Of a DNA stretch of 64,000 nt, positions 24,611 to 33,813 are shown piece after piece (the stretch's first letter is position 1; each line of letters opens with the position of its first letter). The stretch is from Sphingopyxis sp. CCNWLW2 (GTDB taxonomy: Bacteria > Pseudomonadota > Alphaproteobacteria > Sphingomonadales > Sphingomonadaceae). The notes under the pieces were generated by a model that was not told the DNA's origin, made no database searches, and saw nothing but the letters and a program-made list of their open reading frames with translations. Where the stretch lies: positions 248,001 through 312,000 of the forward strand of contig NZ_JBAWKJ010000003.1 of the NCBI RefSeq assembly GCF_037095755.1. The letters run 5' to 3'. The translations under genes and the position numbers were made by a program.

Positions 24611-25279
24611 ATGCGACATGCATTTCGCACCGCGGTTGCCGTCACGGCCCTGCTGGGCATTGCCCATGACGCGCAGGCGCAGGGGTTTTTCAAGCGCCTG
24701 GCCGACCGCGCGATAGAGGAGGTCGAGCAGCAGACCCAGACCGTCATCAGGGATACCATCGAGAACGGCATCCGCGGGGGAGACCGCAAAGAAGCCGAAC
24801 CCGATGAAGCACCGCTTCAGGCGCAAAGCGATGACAGCCCCGGCGTCGAGGCGCCGCCGCCTGCGGCCCCGGCCCTGCCGAAGGCTCCGGCTTACATAGA
24901 CGGCCTGAACGTGCCGGCGGATGTCGAGGTGAAAAAGGCCGCCTACAACAAGTTCGGTGAAGTCAACTGCAGCGATTGCGAAGGCGGGATCGACTTCGAC
25001 GGCCGTCCCCAATTCCCCTATGACCAGTTCAGCGGACAATATGGCGAGCGGGCGAAACGCGCCGGCAGCTGGTCCGTCGGCCATGTGCATCGTTGGCAAG
25101 GGAAGGCGTCGACCGGCACGCTGACGGTCTTGCGCGAAGAAGAGGTCGACGGGTTCCGTTGCCGCAGACTCGAATATCGGCTGATGAAAGGCTCCGCCTC
25201 GACGAGCCGTCCCGGGCTCATTTGCTGGGGACTGGCGAACCGATCGTCGGAGATCGAAAATTGGCACGAGATATATTGA
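24611..25279 (+). CDS. Secreted CxxCEGG-family protein, copy 2
   Basis: 222 residues from ATG 24611 with AGGAGC upstream. The signal peptide MRHAFRTAVAVTALLGIAHD ends at AQAQ. The C-terminal domain matches the protein at 12049-12795 motif for motif: AAYNKFGEVNCSDCEGG (Cys120 and Cys123), FSGQYGER, VGHVHRW, GTLTV, GFRCRRLEYRL and RPGLICWGLAN. The N-terminal halves differ. It follows the TonB-receptor-like gene by 38 bases and is the last gene of that unit. Confidence 0.85.
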   Translation: MRHAFRTAVAVTALLGIAHDAQAQGFFKRLADRAIEEVEQQTQTVIRDTIENGIRGGDRKEAEPDEAPLQAQSDDSPGVEAPPPAAPALPKAPAYIDGLNVPADVEVKKAAYNKFGEVNCSDCEGGIDFDGRPQFPYDQFSGQYGERAKRAGSWSVGHVHRWQGKASTGTLTVLREEEVDGFRCRRLEYRLMKGSASTSRPGLICWGLANRSSEIENWHEIY

Positions 25280-25324
25280 ACGGTATATTCTAAAAGCCGA
25301 CGGTCTGTTCCCGGCCAAATGCCC

Positions 25325-25993
25325 TCATGCAACGTGCATTGAAAGGAGAGGCTGCAATGCAGCTATCAATTCCGCTGGACGTTCCAGCGGTATGAGGTGA
25401 CCAGTCCCTTCAATGATTGTCATGGTCGAATTCGGAATATTCTCGTGCAGCGTCCGGCTTTCGTCGATCGACCGTAGCTCGTCTTCCGCTGCGGCAACCA
25501 CGACGGTTGGGCAGGCGATCTCGGACAATCGTTTCGTATCGTCTTCGCGCTGAAGCCGGGATTGCAAAAAGAAAGCGTCGCCGCCGAGACGCCTGCTCAT
25601 ATGCTGCACGCGCTCGATGCGTTCGTCCGAACGGTGCTCGGGGTGCAGCGACCGTACGACTGCGCTTCGGCTGAGTTCCCGAAAGCCGTTCGCCGCAGAC
25701 CTCGTTATCGGTTGCGGATGGCTGCCCCGCGATGATGTCGCGACCAGGGCGAGCCCTCGTACGAGGCCCGGTGCCTTATAGGCGATCTGCCTGGCGACAT
25801 ATCCTCCCATCGAGAATCCGACCACGATGGCGGGCGCGGCGAAGGATGCAAAAGCTCGCGCAGCCATCGCCTCGATCGTCGAATCCTGTGTCGTATCGAC
25901 ATCGATGATATTGCCGAAACGCGCGATCTCAGGGCGGACGTCGCTCCACAGATCGGCGTCGAGCATGAAACCGGGAATCAGAAGGATATCCAT
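25325..25993 (-). CDS. Small alpha/beta hydrolase
   Basis: 222 residues from ATG 25993 (MDILLIPGFMLDADLWSDV), with GAGGG seven bases upstream; GTG 26008 is an alternative. The oxyanion region is PGFML, the nucleophile Ser is in VGFSMGGYVARQ, the acid is likely in AAAEDELRS, and the His is in EGTGHLIPLERP. This fold covers esterases and C-C bond hydrolases; the substrate cannot be read from sequence. It is a single gene between the plus-strand unit that ends at 25279 and the divergent transporter gene. The 290 bases upstream (25994-26283) hold only weak ORFs that I do not support. Confidence 0.85.
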   Translation of the reverse strand: MDILLIPGFMLDADLWSDVRPEIARFGNIIDVDTTQDSTIEAMAARAFASFAAPAIVVGFSMGGYVARQIAYKAPGLVRGLALVATSSRGSHPQPITRSAANGFRELSRSAVVRSLHPEHRSDERIERVQHMSRRLGGDAFFLQSRLQREDDTKRLSEIACPTVVVAAAEDELRSIDESRTLHENIPNSTMTIIEGTGHLIPLERPAELIAALQPLLSMHVA

Positions 25994-26283
25994 GCTTCGC
26001 CCTCGCACGCTTGATCCTCGGCGTCACGAACGGATCAGCCGCACTGAACTTGAATTGGCGCCGGTGAGCTTGTAGAGCGCCGAACATGTCGACGCGAACC
26101 AACTCGACCCATGACCTTGCGGGTTCGCTGGCATCCGCGTCCCTTGCGATTTCACCACCTGAGGCGATGAAGATCATCGGGCTCGCCGGCGCGCCGCCGC
26201 CGCCCGCTGTCTAACAACGCCGGCTGACCAGTCAGCCTCTAAGCCCGCGCTCGCGCGGGCATCTCATTTTCAGGTGATTTACC

Positions 26284-27138
26284 ATGATCAATCGTCATGC
26301 GTCGGCGCTTGTGCCGACCACTTTGTTCGTCCTGCTTTGGAGCAGCGGGGCGATCGTTTCGAAAATCGGCCTTCAATATGGGTCTCCGTTCGCGCTGCTT
26401 ATCGCTCGCTATTTGGTTGCACTGGTAGCGCTGGCGGGGGTTGCTGTATGGAGCGGAATATTCCTTCCCGCGCGTGCCAGCCGTTCACGCGTCATCCTCG
26501 TGGGCCTATCGATCGCGGGACTCTACTCGGCCTGCTACCTCCTCGCCCTCGATAACGGGATGACGCCGGGCGCGCTCGCGACCCTGTTGGGCATCCAGCC
26601 GATCCTCACCCTGATCCTTACGGAACGGCGAGCGACTGCAGGACGGTTGCTCGGATTGGGCTGCGCACTTGCTGGGTTGCTGCTGGTCGTCTGGGACGGG
26701 CTAGTGGCGGCGCGATTTGACATGCTCGGCCTGCTGTTCGCGGGTCTGTCGCTGGCCGGCATCACGACCGGTTCGATCCTCCAGAAGAAAGAGGATCAGG
26801 CGCCCTGGATTGTACTTCCGATGCAATATATCGTCGGGCTGGCATTTGCCGGCGCCATCGCACCGTTCGGACCTCTCCACGCGTCATGGGAGCCGGGTTT
26901 CGTGTTACCGGTGTTATGGCTGGGGATTGTGATCTCCGTCGCAGCGACCTTCTTACTCTACCGGCTGATTGCACGAGGCAATCTCGTTAATGTGACAAGC
27001 CTTTTCTACCTGGTCCCCGGAGTCACGGCGGCAATGGATTGGCTGATCTTGGACAATCCCATGTCGGGCTACGCGATCATAGGATTGAGTCTGGTGGTTG
27101 TTGGACTCCTCGCGGTCTTTCGAGAAAGCTGTAGCTAA
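26284..27138 (+). CDS. DMT-superfamily (EamA) transporter
   Basis: 284 residues with ten predicted membrane helices in two EamA repeats of five. It opens with TTLFVLLWSSGAIVSKIGLQ, a typical first helix of the drug/metabolite transporter family, and the second repeat contains LAGITTGSILQKKEDQAPW. The family exports amino acids or metabolites at the inner membrane; substrate unknown. There is no close operon partner. A strong hairpin follows the stop. Confidence 0.9.
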   Translation: MINRHASALVPTTLFVLLWSSGAIVSKIGLQYGSPFALLIARYLVALVALAGVAVWSGIFLPARASRSRVILVGLSIAGLYSACYLLALDNGMTPGALATLLGIQPILTLILTERRATAGRLLGLGCALAGLLLVVWDGLVAARFDMLGLLFAGLSLAGITTGSILQKKEDQAPWIVLPMQYIVGLAFAGAIAPFGPLHASWEPGFVLPVLWLGIVISVAATFLLYRLIARGNLVNVTSLFYLVPGVTAAMDWLILDNPMSGYAIIGLSLVVVGLLAVFRESCS

Positions 27139-27142
27139 GGAA

Positions 27143-27177
27143 CTGGGGCGCCTTGCGGTGAGCACAAGGCGCCCCAG
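27143..27177 (+). terminator. Terminator-like perfect hairpin after the DMT transporter
   Basis: Perfect 13-bp arms CTGGGGCGCCTTG (27143-27155) and CAAGGCGCCCCAG (27165-27177) with a 9-base loop, 5 bases after the transporter stop. There is no T tract downstream, so it may act as an mRNA 3' stabiliser or a Rho-assisted terminator. Confidence 0.65.
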
Positions 27178-27281
27178 CACGTCCGCTTTCGTCATTGCTA
27201 AGCTGGGAGCTGATTGTTCGCGACCGGCCAGATCGACCTGATTAGAGCGGGACCACAACGCGCCTGATGTCAGGAGCGCGC

Positions 27282-28145
27282 CTAAATGAAATTGGGCATT
27301 TTCGAAGCGACGCTCGAAAAATTCGGGGGTCGCTTTTCTAGAAACGCCGCCACGCCCTCCTTGCCGTCAGCAATGCTCGTATAGAACATCGCGAGCGAAT
27401 CGACGTGATGCGCTTCGACGGGATGCCGTGCGGCTGCGTTCCGCCACAGCATCTGCCGCGCCAATGCGACGGCGACCGGAGAGCGGTTGTCGATGAATTT
27501 TCGGGCAAGCGCCTTCGCCTCATCGAGCAGCGTCTCGGGCGCGTGAACCGATCGCAACAGGCCGCAGCGCAGCCCTTCCTGCGCGTCGAAGATGTCAGCG
27601 GAGAGCACCCATTCCAGCGCTTGCTGCGGGCCGACAAGGCGGGGCAGGAACCAGGTTGAGCAGGCCTTCGGTGTGACACCGAGCCGCCCGAAGACAAAGC
27701 CGATCCGTGCCTTTTCGGACGCCATGCGAACATCCATCGCCAACGTCATTGTCGCGCCGATGCCGACCGCAGCGCCGTTGATCGCGGCAATCACCGGTTT
27801 CTTGCAGTTGAAGATGGCGAGGGTCACGCGGCCGCCTTCGTCGCGAACACCATTGCGGGCGAGCTCGGCTTCGGTCGCTTGGCGCATCGAAGCCATCGTT
27901 GGCCGCTGGCTTTCGTCGAGGCCGAACACGTTCCCATCGGCGCTGAGGTCCATGCCGGCGCAAAATGCCTTGCCCGCGCCGGTGACGATGATCGCACCGA
28001 CGCTGTCATCTTCGCTCGCGCGGGTAAAGGCGTCGACCAACTCGTCGGCCATTTCGAGCGTGAAAGCGTTCATCTGCTCGAGGCGATCGAGCGTCAAGGT
28101 CATCACCCGGGCCTCGACCGCGCAGCTGATCGTCGAATAGGTCAT
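27282..28145 (-). CDS. Enoyl-CoA hydratase/isomerase family protein
   Basis: 287 residues from ATG 28145. Crotonase-fold motifs are present: oxyanion AFCAGMDLS near residue 65 and the second oxyanion segment NGAAVGIGATMTLAMD. In related proteins the following helix reads GIVPEA then SSWFLPR; here it reads GVTPKACSTWFLPR, so the usual Glu is Lys. Either the true acid is elsewhere or the enzyme is an isomerase or thioesterase type. It is the last gene of the esterase-CMD-SDR-crotonase operon, 14 bases after the SDR. Confidence 0.88.
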   Translation of the reverse strand: MTYSTISCAVEARVMTLTLDRLEQMNAFTLEMADELVDAFTRASEDDSVGAIIVTGAGKAFCAGMDLSADGNVFGLDESQRPTMASMRQATEAELARNGVRDEGGRVTLAIFNCKKPVIAAINGAAVGIGATMTLAMDVRMASEKARIGFVFGRLGVTPKACSTWFLPRLVGPQQALEWVLSADIFDAQEGLRCGLLRSVHAPETLLDEAKALARKFIDNRSPVAVALARQMLWRNAAARHPVEAHHVDSLAMFYTSIADGKEGVAAFLEKRPPNFSSVASKMPNFI

Positions 28146-28159
28146 TGCATGTTCCTTGG

Positions 28160-28981
28160 TTATCCGTCGGCATTGCCGACCCGCGTCGTGAAGCCGCCAT
28201 CGACCGGCAATAGCGCGCCGGTGATATATTTGGCCTCGTCCGACGCCAGGAACAGCGCGGCATAAGCCGTGTCCCACGCGTCACCCATGCCGCCTTTGAG
28301 CGGAACACGGCCGTCGCGCGCGGCGCGAACCTGTGCCGCTGATGCGGATGTGGCCGCGACCGTGGCGTCGATACCCATAGGCGTGTCCATCAACCCCGGC
28401 AGGATCGCGTTGCAGCGCACCCCGTGCGCGGCGTTGGAACTCGCGACCGCGAGCGTCAGCCGGTTCACGGCCGCTTTCGAGACCATATAGGCGATCGCGG
28501 TATCGCCCGCGACCGACGCCAGCGAGGAGATGTTGACGATCGATCCGCCGCCGCGGTTGCGCATGATCGGGATCGCGGCCTTGATCGTCAGCCACATGCC
28601 CTTGAGGTTGACGTCGAGTGTCGTGTCGAATGCGGCCTCCGACGCGATGTGCGGCGGGCCGTCGGATTGGGGGCCGGTGACGCCGACCCCGACATTGTTG
28701 ACGAGAATGTCGATCTCGCGCCAGCGCGCGAGCGCGGCGTCGAAAATTCCCGCAACATCATCGGCGCGGACGATATCGGCGGCGTGGCTCCACGCCTTGC
28801 CGCCCTCGGCGACGATCGCTGCGACGGTGTCGTCGGCACGCGCCAGGTTGCGGTCGACACACATCACGTCGGCGCCTTCGCGCGCGAACAGCATCGCCAT
28901 CGCGCGGCCGTTGCCGATCGTGTCGCCCGGGGTTTGCCCAGCGCCGATGATGATTGCGGTCTTGCCTTCCAGTCTTGCCAT
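28160..28981 (-). CDS. Short-chain dehydrogenase/reductase
   Basis: 273 residues from ATG 28981. The cofactor motif GAGQTPGDTIGNGRA is a longer variant of TGxxxGxG. NNVGVGV, the Ser in NISSLASVAG and Tyr-x3-Lys in YMVSKAAVN give the complete catalytic set. CVDRN suggests an acidic residue after beta-2, in favour of NAD over NADP. In this operon it could oxidise an alcohol to the ketone that the monooxygenase at 31954 uses, or act on a later hydroxyacyl intermediate. It is six bases from the CMD gene. Confidence 0.9.
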   Translation of the reverse strand: MARLEGKTAIIIGAGQTPGDTIGNGRAMAMLFAREGADVMCVDRNLARADDTVAAIVAEGGKAWSHAADIVRADDVAGIFDAALARWREIDILVNNVGVGVTGPQSDGPPHIASEAAFDTTLDVNLKGMWLTIKAAIPIMRNRGGGSIVNISSLASVAGDTAIAYMVSKAAVNRLTLAVASSNAAHGVRCNAILPGLMDTPMGIDATVAATSASAAQVRAARDGRVPLKGGMGDAWDTAYAALFLASDEAKYITGALLPVDGGFTTRVGNADG

Positions 28982-28986
28982 CGTAC

Positions 28987-29550
28987 TTAACCTTTCAGAT
29001 CGGGATCGAGCGTCAGGCCAGGGTCGAGCTGGACGCCGAAGCTGTTCAGAAACATCGATACCTGCGTGTACTGACCCGCAGTATAGACCGCGTCCATGCA
29101 CTGGGCTTCGTCGAACTGCGCACGCAGCTGCGCCCAGGTCGCGCCGCTGACGAAATGGTCGGCGATCAGCTCGTCGGCCATGTGTATCAGCGCCGCTTCG
29201 CCGGGTTCCCACCCCGCCTCGGCGCCTTGCTTGATGCGTGCGATCTCGTCGGCCGACAGCCCCGAGTGAAGCCCGATCTGCTCATGCTGGGCGAATTCAT
29301 AGCCTGATTTGCACAAGAAACCGACGCGCAGGATGATGATCTCGCGCTGGCGCGGGGTAAGGCTGCCGTCCGGGGCGAGGATATAATTGCCCCAAGCCAG
29401 AAACGCCTTCAGCGCGGCGGGCGTGTGAACAAAGGTCGCGAAAATGTTGAGCAGCGGCATCTGCGCGAGCAGCGGGGCGAGGATCGCGCGCTGTTCGTCG
29501 GTCAGTTGGTCTTCGCGCAGCGGCGCGATGCGAGGGGCGTCCAATCGCAT
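28987..29550 (-). CDS. Carboxymuconolactone decarboxylase family protein
   Basis: 187 residues. The all-helical CMD/AhpD-like core is visible: QREIIILRVGFLCKSGYEFAQHEQIGLHSGLSADE has the helix-His pattern, although a single Cys is present and not the AhpD CxxC pair. Relatives in catabolic clusters are often called gamma-carboxymuconolactone decarboxylase-like or 4-oxalocrotonate-related, with no proven reaction. It lies between the esterase and the SDR, closely spaced to both. Confidence 0.88.
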   Translation of the reverse strand: MRLDAPRIAPLREDQLTDEQRAILAPLLAQMPLLNIFATFVHTPAALKAFLAWGNYILAPDGSLTPRQREIIILRVGFLCKSGYEFAQHEQIGLHSGLSADEIARIKQGAEAGWEPGEAALIHMADELIADHFVSGATWAQLRAQFDEAQCMDAVYTAGQYTQVSMFLNSFGVQLDPGLTLDPDLKG

Positions 29551-29571
29551 GTTGGTCTCCGTCTTCTTGAG

Positions 29572-30486
29572 TTAGCGGGCGAGCTGGCGCGCGATCCACG
29601 CGCTGGCTTCGGCGATCGCCGCGGCCCCCGACACGGGCAGCGCGAGGTGGAACAGCGGCCAGGCATGGACCATCTCGGCCCAGACATGCAGCTCGACGTC
29701 GATGCCCGCGAGCGCGGCGCGGTCGGCGAATGTTGTCGAATCGCTCAGGAACAGTTCGTCGGTCCCGACCTGAATGAACAGCGGCGGCAGGCCGGTGAGG
29801 TCGGCCTTGATCGGCGATACCAGCGGATCGTCGACCGCCGTTCCGTCGCCGACATAGGCAGTAACGCAGCGGTCGAGCGCCGCGCGGGTAATTAGCGGAT
29901 CGTGCGGCGCGCGCGCTTCGTAAGATTCGCCAGCCAGCGTCAGGTCGAGCCACGGGCTGAGCAGATAAGCCCCGGCGGGCAGCGGCAGGTCCAGCGCGCG
30001 TAGCTTCAGCAGCAAGGCTGCGGTCAGATTGCCCCCGGCGGACTCGCCGCCGACGACCAACTGGTCGGCGGTGAACCCTTGACCCAGCACATAGCGATAG
30101 GTCGCAAGCGCATCGTTGAGCCCCGCCGGATAGGGATGCTCTGGCGCCAGCCGATAGTCCATGTTGAACGCAACCACGCCTGCTGCCGCAGCAAGGCGCG
30201 ACACCAGATGCCGGTGGCTGAGCGCGCTGCCGAAGGTGTGGCCGCCGCCATGATGATAGAGCAAGGCGCGGCTGGCGTCGGCGCCGCGCGGCGTGATGCG
30301 TTCGCCGCGCACGCCGTCGGCGACGATCAGCTCGATTGTGCAATTGTCGGCGGGCGGCATCGCGCCATGGAAGGCGTCGAACTGCGCCCGTTCTTCCTCG
30401 AAGCTTACAGGCTCCGCCGCGCGAAACGCCGTCATCGCGGCCATTTGTTCCTTGAATGCGGCTATGTCTGGATCAGGCCCGGTCAT
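29572..30486 (-). CDS. HSL-family esterase (alpha/beta hydrolase)
   Basis: 304 residues from ATG 30486 (MTGPDPDIAAFKEQM), with GGGGTGAG just upstream; the longer frame to 30525 has no ribosome site. It has the HSL oxyanion motif YHHGGGHTFGS, nucleophile Ser in VGGESAGGNLTAA, acid in GTDELFLSDS and His in MVHAWPLFH. It hydrolyses short or medium acyl esters by family. Next to a Baeyer-Villiger monooxygenase it would open the ester or lactone that enzyme makes. It is the first gene of the operon that runs to 27282. Confidence 0.92.
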   Translation of the reverse strand: MTGPDPDIAAFKEQMAAMTAFRAAEPVSFEEERAQFDAFHGAMPPADNCTIELIVADGVRGERITPRGADASRALLYHHGGGHTFGSALSHRHLVSRLAAAAGVVAFNMDYRLAPEHPYPAGLNDALATYRYVLGQGFTADQLVVGGESAGGNLTAALLLKLRALDLPLPAGAYLLSPWLDLTLAGESYEARAPHDPLITRAALDRCVTAYVGDGTAVDDPLVSPIKADLTGLPPLFIQVGTDELFLSDSTTFADRAALAGIDVELHVWAEMVHAWPLFHLALPVSGAAAIAEASAWIARQLAR

Positions 30487-30505
30487 CTCACCCCCCCCGT
30501 GTAGG

Positions 30506-30526
30506 TATTTTACAATTGAGTGCAAA
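30506..30526 (-). promoter_or_regulatory. Shared 21-bp motif, site 1 (esterase operon)
   Basis: On the gene strand it fits TWTGCAC-N5-TGTMAAAWA and sits 20-40 bases before the esterase start. 17 of 21 positions match site 3 and 16 of 21 match site 2. Likely a regulator site for the catabolic regulon. Confidence 0.6.
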
Positions 30527-30632
30527 CAGTCTCCTATTTGATATTTCGTGTCAAGCGAATAGACGCAGCCCGGCCCTCCGCGCCGGCGATATGCTGGCGC
30601 GGACAGGAAAGCTCAGTTCTTGGCGTGTTGGA

Positions 30633-31880
30633 TCAGACCGCGCGCAGGCCCAGCCGGATCAGATCGGCGATCTCGCGCGGTGCAATTTCGCGCTCGGCCG
30701 CCGAAAAACTGTCGTGCCACTTGGGCAGCCACTGAAAAGTTCCGGGGGCTATCGCCATGAAGGCGCGCGCGTTGGGCACCGCAATCGAGCCTTCCTTCTG
30801 ACCCGCGGCCTGGATTTGCAGATAGGCGTTCATCAACCGGATGGCCGATTCATCGACTTCGGTGCGCGCTTCCACCGGCAGTGCCTCGAAACCCGCGAGT
30901 GAGGACAACGGCGCCCAATCCTCGCGCAGGCTGGCTTCGGTATTGGCGTACATCGCCATGCACATCGCCTCGAGCCGCGAGCCGTCGTAGGACAGCGCCG
31001 CTTGCGCAATATCCTCCCAGATGCGGAAAGCGCGGCGATTGCAGGCGACGAGCAATGTCTCCTTGTCGCCGACATTGTGATAGATGACCTTCTTGGTCAC
31101 GCCGACACGCATCGCGATTTCCTCGAGCGACGTCGCATCGACCCCCTTGAGGTTGAAGAGCCATGATGCCGATGCCAGCAACGCCTCCTGTTTCGCCGCG
31201 GCCATCGCCTCGGCATTGAAGACATTGTCGGCACGCATCGCGCCGCGCGACATGTCGATCGGGCGATAGGCGATCAGCGCCTTGCGGTCGGCAGCGATGC
31301 CGCTGTCGAGCAGCGCCTTGATCGCGGTGACCATGTCGGCCTGCGTCAATTCGGTGTTGGACCCCCAGCGCTTCGCCATCGAAATCCACGACACCAGCCC
31401 GATGATCGCCTGCGCGGCGATGCCCGTCGCACAGGAGCGTAACTCGCCGCGTCGTGCGCCGCCGTTCAGGATTTCGACGATGCTGGCAAGGATCGCCTCG
31501 TACAGGCCAAGGATCGTGCTGCGCTGGTCGGGATGCAGAAACGCCGCTTCGCTGAGCGAGGCGAAATCGGGTTCGTCGGCGCCGAGCATTCCATCGATGA
31601 AATTGTTGAGGATCGTCAGGGCATCGCCGCCGGCATGCGCGGCTTCGCTCAACCGCCGCGCCATCATCTCGCACGAGCGGCGATAGCTTTGGAAAACCAG
31701 ATCCTGCTGATCCTCGAAATAATAATAGAGTGCGGCGCGTGAGACGCCGATCGTCTGTGCGAGGTCGGCGAGAGAGGTTTGTGAAATGCCGCGGCTGTTG
31801 AGCGCGCGCGCCGCCTCTTCCAGAAACAGTGCGCGCTTGCTGCCGCGCGTCGCGCGCGCCTTGCTTTTGGGTGCGGTCAT
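30633..31880 (-). CDS. Double-domain TetR-family regulator
   Basis: 415 residues, about twice a normal TetR. Start ATG 31880 (MTAPKSKARATRGSKRAL). The first helix-turn-helix is SLADLAQTIGVSRAALYYYF near residue 40. A second TetR N-domain lies in the C-terminal half: SLEEIAMRVGVTKKVIYHNV near residue 240, then GDKETLLVACNRRAF. Each has its own ligand-binding-like helical part. Such tandem TetR proteins could act as intramolecular dimers with two DNA-binding heads. The gene lies upstream of the esterase operon and carries its own paired half-sites at the promoter, which suggests autoregulation. Confidence 0.9.
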   Translation of the reverse strand: MTAPKSKARATRGSKRALFLEEAARALNSRGISQTSLADLAQTIGVSRAALYYYFEDQQDLVFQSYRRSCEMMARRLSEAAHAGGDALTILNNFIDGMLGADEPDFASLSEAAFLHPDQRSTILGLYEAILASIVEILNGGARRGELRSCATGIAAQAIIGLVSWISMAKRWGSNTELTQADMVTAIKALLDSGIAADRKALIAYRPIDMSRGAMRADNVFNAEAMAAAKQEALLASASWLFNLKGVDATSLEEIAMRVGVTKKVIYHNVGDKETLLVACNRRAFRIWEDIAQAALSYDGSRLEAMCMAMYANTEASLREDWAPLSSLAGFEALPVEARTEVDESAIRLMNAYLQIQAAGQKEGSIAVPNARAFMAIAPGTFQWLPKWHDSFSAAEREIAPREIADLIRLGLRAV

Positions 31881-31882
31881 GG

Positions 31883-31924
31883 GGACGTGTCTCACCACGC
31901 GAAATCGCTGACGTCAACACGTCC
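31883..31924. promoter_or_regulatory. 42-bp paired half-site operator, copy 1 (TetR promoter)
   Basis: Outward half-sites GGACGTGT (31883-31890) and ACACGTCC (31917-31924). The right one, on the minus strand, reads GGACGTGTTGAC. It begins two bases upstream of the TetR start. The same pair with the same 42-bp outer span lies upstream of the TonB receptor at 34009-34050. Nearby are TGACGTCA (31909-31916) and TGACA-N6-TGTCA (31927-31942). Confidence 0.6.
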
Positions 31925-31953
31925 CATGACACCCATATGTCAGAACCGCGCGC

Positions 31954-33753
31954 TTATTGCGGCACGCAGATCATCCCCGGCAGGTCGCCGGCGGCGCGCC
32001 ACGCGTCGATTTTGTGCGTGAACAGAATCGGTCCGCCGCCATAGAATCCGGCGCGCGCGGTCTGGTCCGACGGCATGCCTTCATTGTTATAATAGCCCGG
32101 CGTGCATTCCTCGTCGAAGGCGCGGCGCATGCCGGCGAAGGAGAGGACGTCGGCAACCCATAGCTGCTCGGCTTCCACGCTGGGTTCGACCGATGCCAGT
32201 TTCTGGTCGGCGCAATGGCGGACGATGTGCGCGACATGGCGGCTGGAGATGTTGAGCATATGGGTGAAATTCGGCGTGTTCGCGGTCTGTGCATTGCCGA
32301 GTATGAACAGATTGGGAAAGCCGTGCGTGGTGAAGCCGTGCAGCGTCGAAATCCCGTCGGCCCATTTGTCGGTCAGCGTCAGCCCGCCGCGGCCATAGGT
32401 CTGGAACCCGACCCGCCGGGCATAGTCGGTCTGGAATTCGAAGCCGGTGCTATAGATCAGGCAGTCGAGTTCATGCTCGACGCAATCGACGACAACACCC
32501 TTTTCGGTGATCCGCTCGACGCCCTGTCCCTTGGTATCGACCAGCGTGACATTGGCGCGGTTGAAGGTCTCCAGATAGGCGTCGTTGAAGCATGGCCGTT
32601 TGCACATTTGGTCATAATAAGGCTTCAGCGCCTCGGCGGTCGCGGGGTCGGCGACGATGGCGTCGACACGCGCGCGAATGCGCTCCATCCGCTTGAAGTC
32701 GTTCATCTGGATGCGCGCGAGGGCGTCGCCCTGCGCGAGCAATTCGACCCCGACGCCGCCCAAAATCTCGGTCCAGCCGTCGGCGACCAGATCCTCGTCG
32801 GCGACCCCGCCGCTGACCAGCGCGTTGAAATTGTCCATCCGCCGCTGTTGCCAACCCGGGGTCAGGCTTTTGGCCCATGCGGGATCGGTTGGCTGGTTGT
32901 GCCGCGCATCGACCGACGAGGGCGTGCGCTGAAAGACATAGAGATGGCCCGCGGTTTCTGCGAGATGCGGAACCGCCTGGATCGAAGTCGCGCCGGTGCC
33001 GATGATCCCGACGCGCTTGCCGGCGAGGCCGGTCATGCCGCCTGTCGCATCGCCCCCGGTATATGCATAGTCCCAACGGCTGGTGTGGAACATTTGCCCC
33101 TTGAAGCTCTCCACGCCGGGGATGCCCGGCAGCTTGGGACGCTGGAGCGGGCCGGTCGACAGGATCACGAAGCGGGCCTTGATCGCGTCGCCGCGATCGG
33201 TCGAGACGATCCAGCGGGCGATGGCCTCATCCCAGCGCAGTTCGGTGACCGCGGTCTGGAAACAGGCTTTGTCATAGAGGCCGAAATGGCGTCCGATCGC
33301 CCGGCTGTGCGCGAAGATCTCGGGAGCGCGGGCGTATTTCTCGGTCGGGATATAATCGAGTTCTTCGAGCAGCGGCATATAGACATAGGATTCGATGTCG
33401 CACGCCGCGCCGGGATAGCGGTTCCAATACCAGGTGCCGCCGAAGTCGCCGCCGCGCTCGATGATCCGCACATCGTCGATGCCCGCCTCGCGCAACCGCG
33501 CCGCCGCCATCAGCCCGCCAAAGCCGCCGCCTACGACGACCGCTTCGACTTCGTCCGACAAGGGCGCACGGGTGAAGCCTGGCTCTACGTAGGGATCTTC
33601 GAGAAAATGGGAGAAGGCGCCGTCGACCGCGATATATTGCGATGTCCCCTCCGCGCGCAGCCGACGGTCGCGCTCTTCGCGATATTTGGCACGTAGCGCC
33701 GCGGGGTCGAAAGCCAGTTCGGCGGCATCGCCGTTATCGCCGATATGCGTCAT
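31954..33753 (-). CDS. Baeyer-Villiger-type flavin monooxygenase
   Basis: 599 residues from ATG 33753, preceded by AAGGAG; an upstream in-frame ATG (33774) has no ribosome site. FAD-binding [20 protein letters not shown] near residue 70, the Baeyer-Villiger fingerprint F-x-G-x3-H-x3-W as [13 protein letters not shown], and the NADPH-binding [14 protein letters not shown] are all present. The N-terminal extension of about 60 residues is seen in the cyclododecanone/steroid-type branch. It inserts oxygen next to a ketone, making an ester or lactone. It is a single gene with its own promoter and the shared 21-bp site 2. Confidence 0.93.
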   Translation of the reverse strand: MTHIGDNGDAAELAFDPAALRAKYREERDRRLRAEGTSQYIAVDGAFSHFLEDPYVEPGFTRAPLSDEVEAVVVGGGFGGLMAAARLREAGIDDVRIIERGGDFGGTWYWNRYPGAACDIESYVYMPLLEELDYIPTEKYARAPEIFAHSRAIGRHFGLYDKACFQTAVTELRWDEAIARWIVSTDRGDAIKARFVILSTGPLQRPKLPGIPGVESFKGQMFHTSRWDYAYTGGDATGGMTGLAGKRVGIIGTGATSIQAVPHLAETAGHLYVFQRTPSSVDARHNQPTDPAWAKSLTPGWQQRRMDNFNALVSGGVADEDLVADGWTEILGGVGVELLAQGDALARIQMNDFKRMERIRARVDAIVADPATAEALKPYYDQMCKRPCFNDAYLETFNRANVTLVDTKGQGVERITEKGVVVDCVEHELDCLIYSTGFEFQTDYARRVGFQTYGRGGLTLTDKWADGISTLHGFTTHGFPNLFILGNAQTANTPNFTHMLNISSRHVAHIVRHCADQKLASVEPSVEAEQLWVADVLSFAGMRRAFDEECTPGYYNNEGMPSDQTARAGFYGGGPILFTHKIDAWRAAGDLPGMICVPQ

Positions 33754-33792
33754 TTTTCTCTCCTTGATGTGCATTGCCTGACCGGCAATCGA

Positions 33793-33813
33793 TATTTGAC
33801 AATCAGGTGCATA
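33793..33813 (-). promoter_or_regulatory. Shared 21-bp motif, site 2 (monooxygenase)
   Basis: Gene-strand match to TWTGCAC-N5-TGTMAAAWA, 40-60 bases before the monooxygenase start, same orientation relative to the gene as sites 1 and 3. The rest of 33754-34079 is AT-rich promoter with a 7-bp hairpin (TGCCATT/AATGGCA, 33937-33954), site 3 and the second operator copy; no gene. Confidence 0.6.

Noticed and set aside
26050..26220. Small ORFs between the alpha/beta hydrolase and the DMT transporter
   Set aside because: A 42-codon plus-strand and an 82-codon minus-strand frame exist; codon third positions are not clearly biased and no motif is seen.
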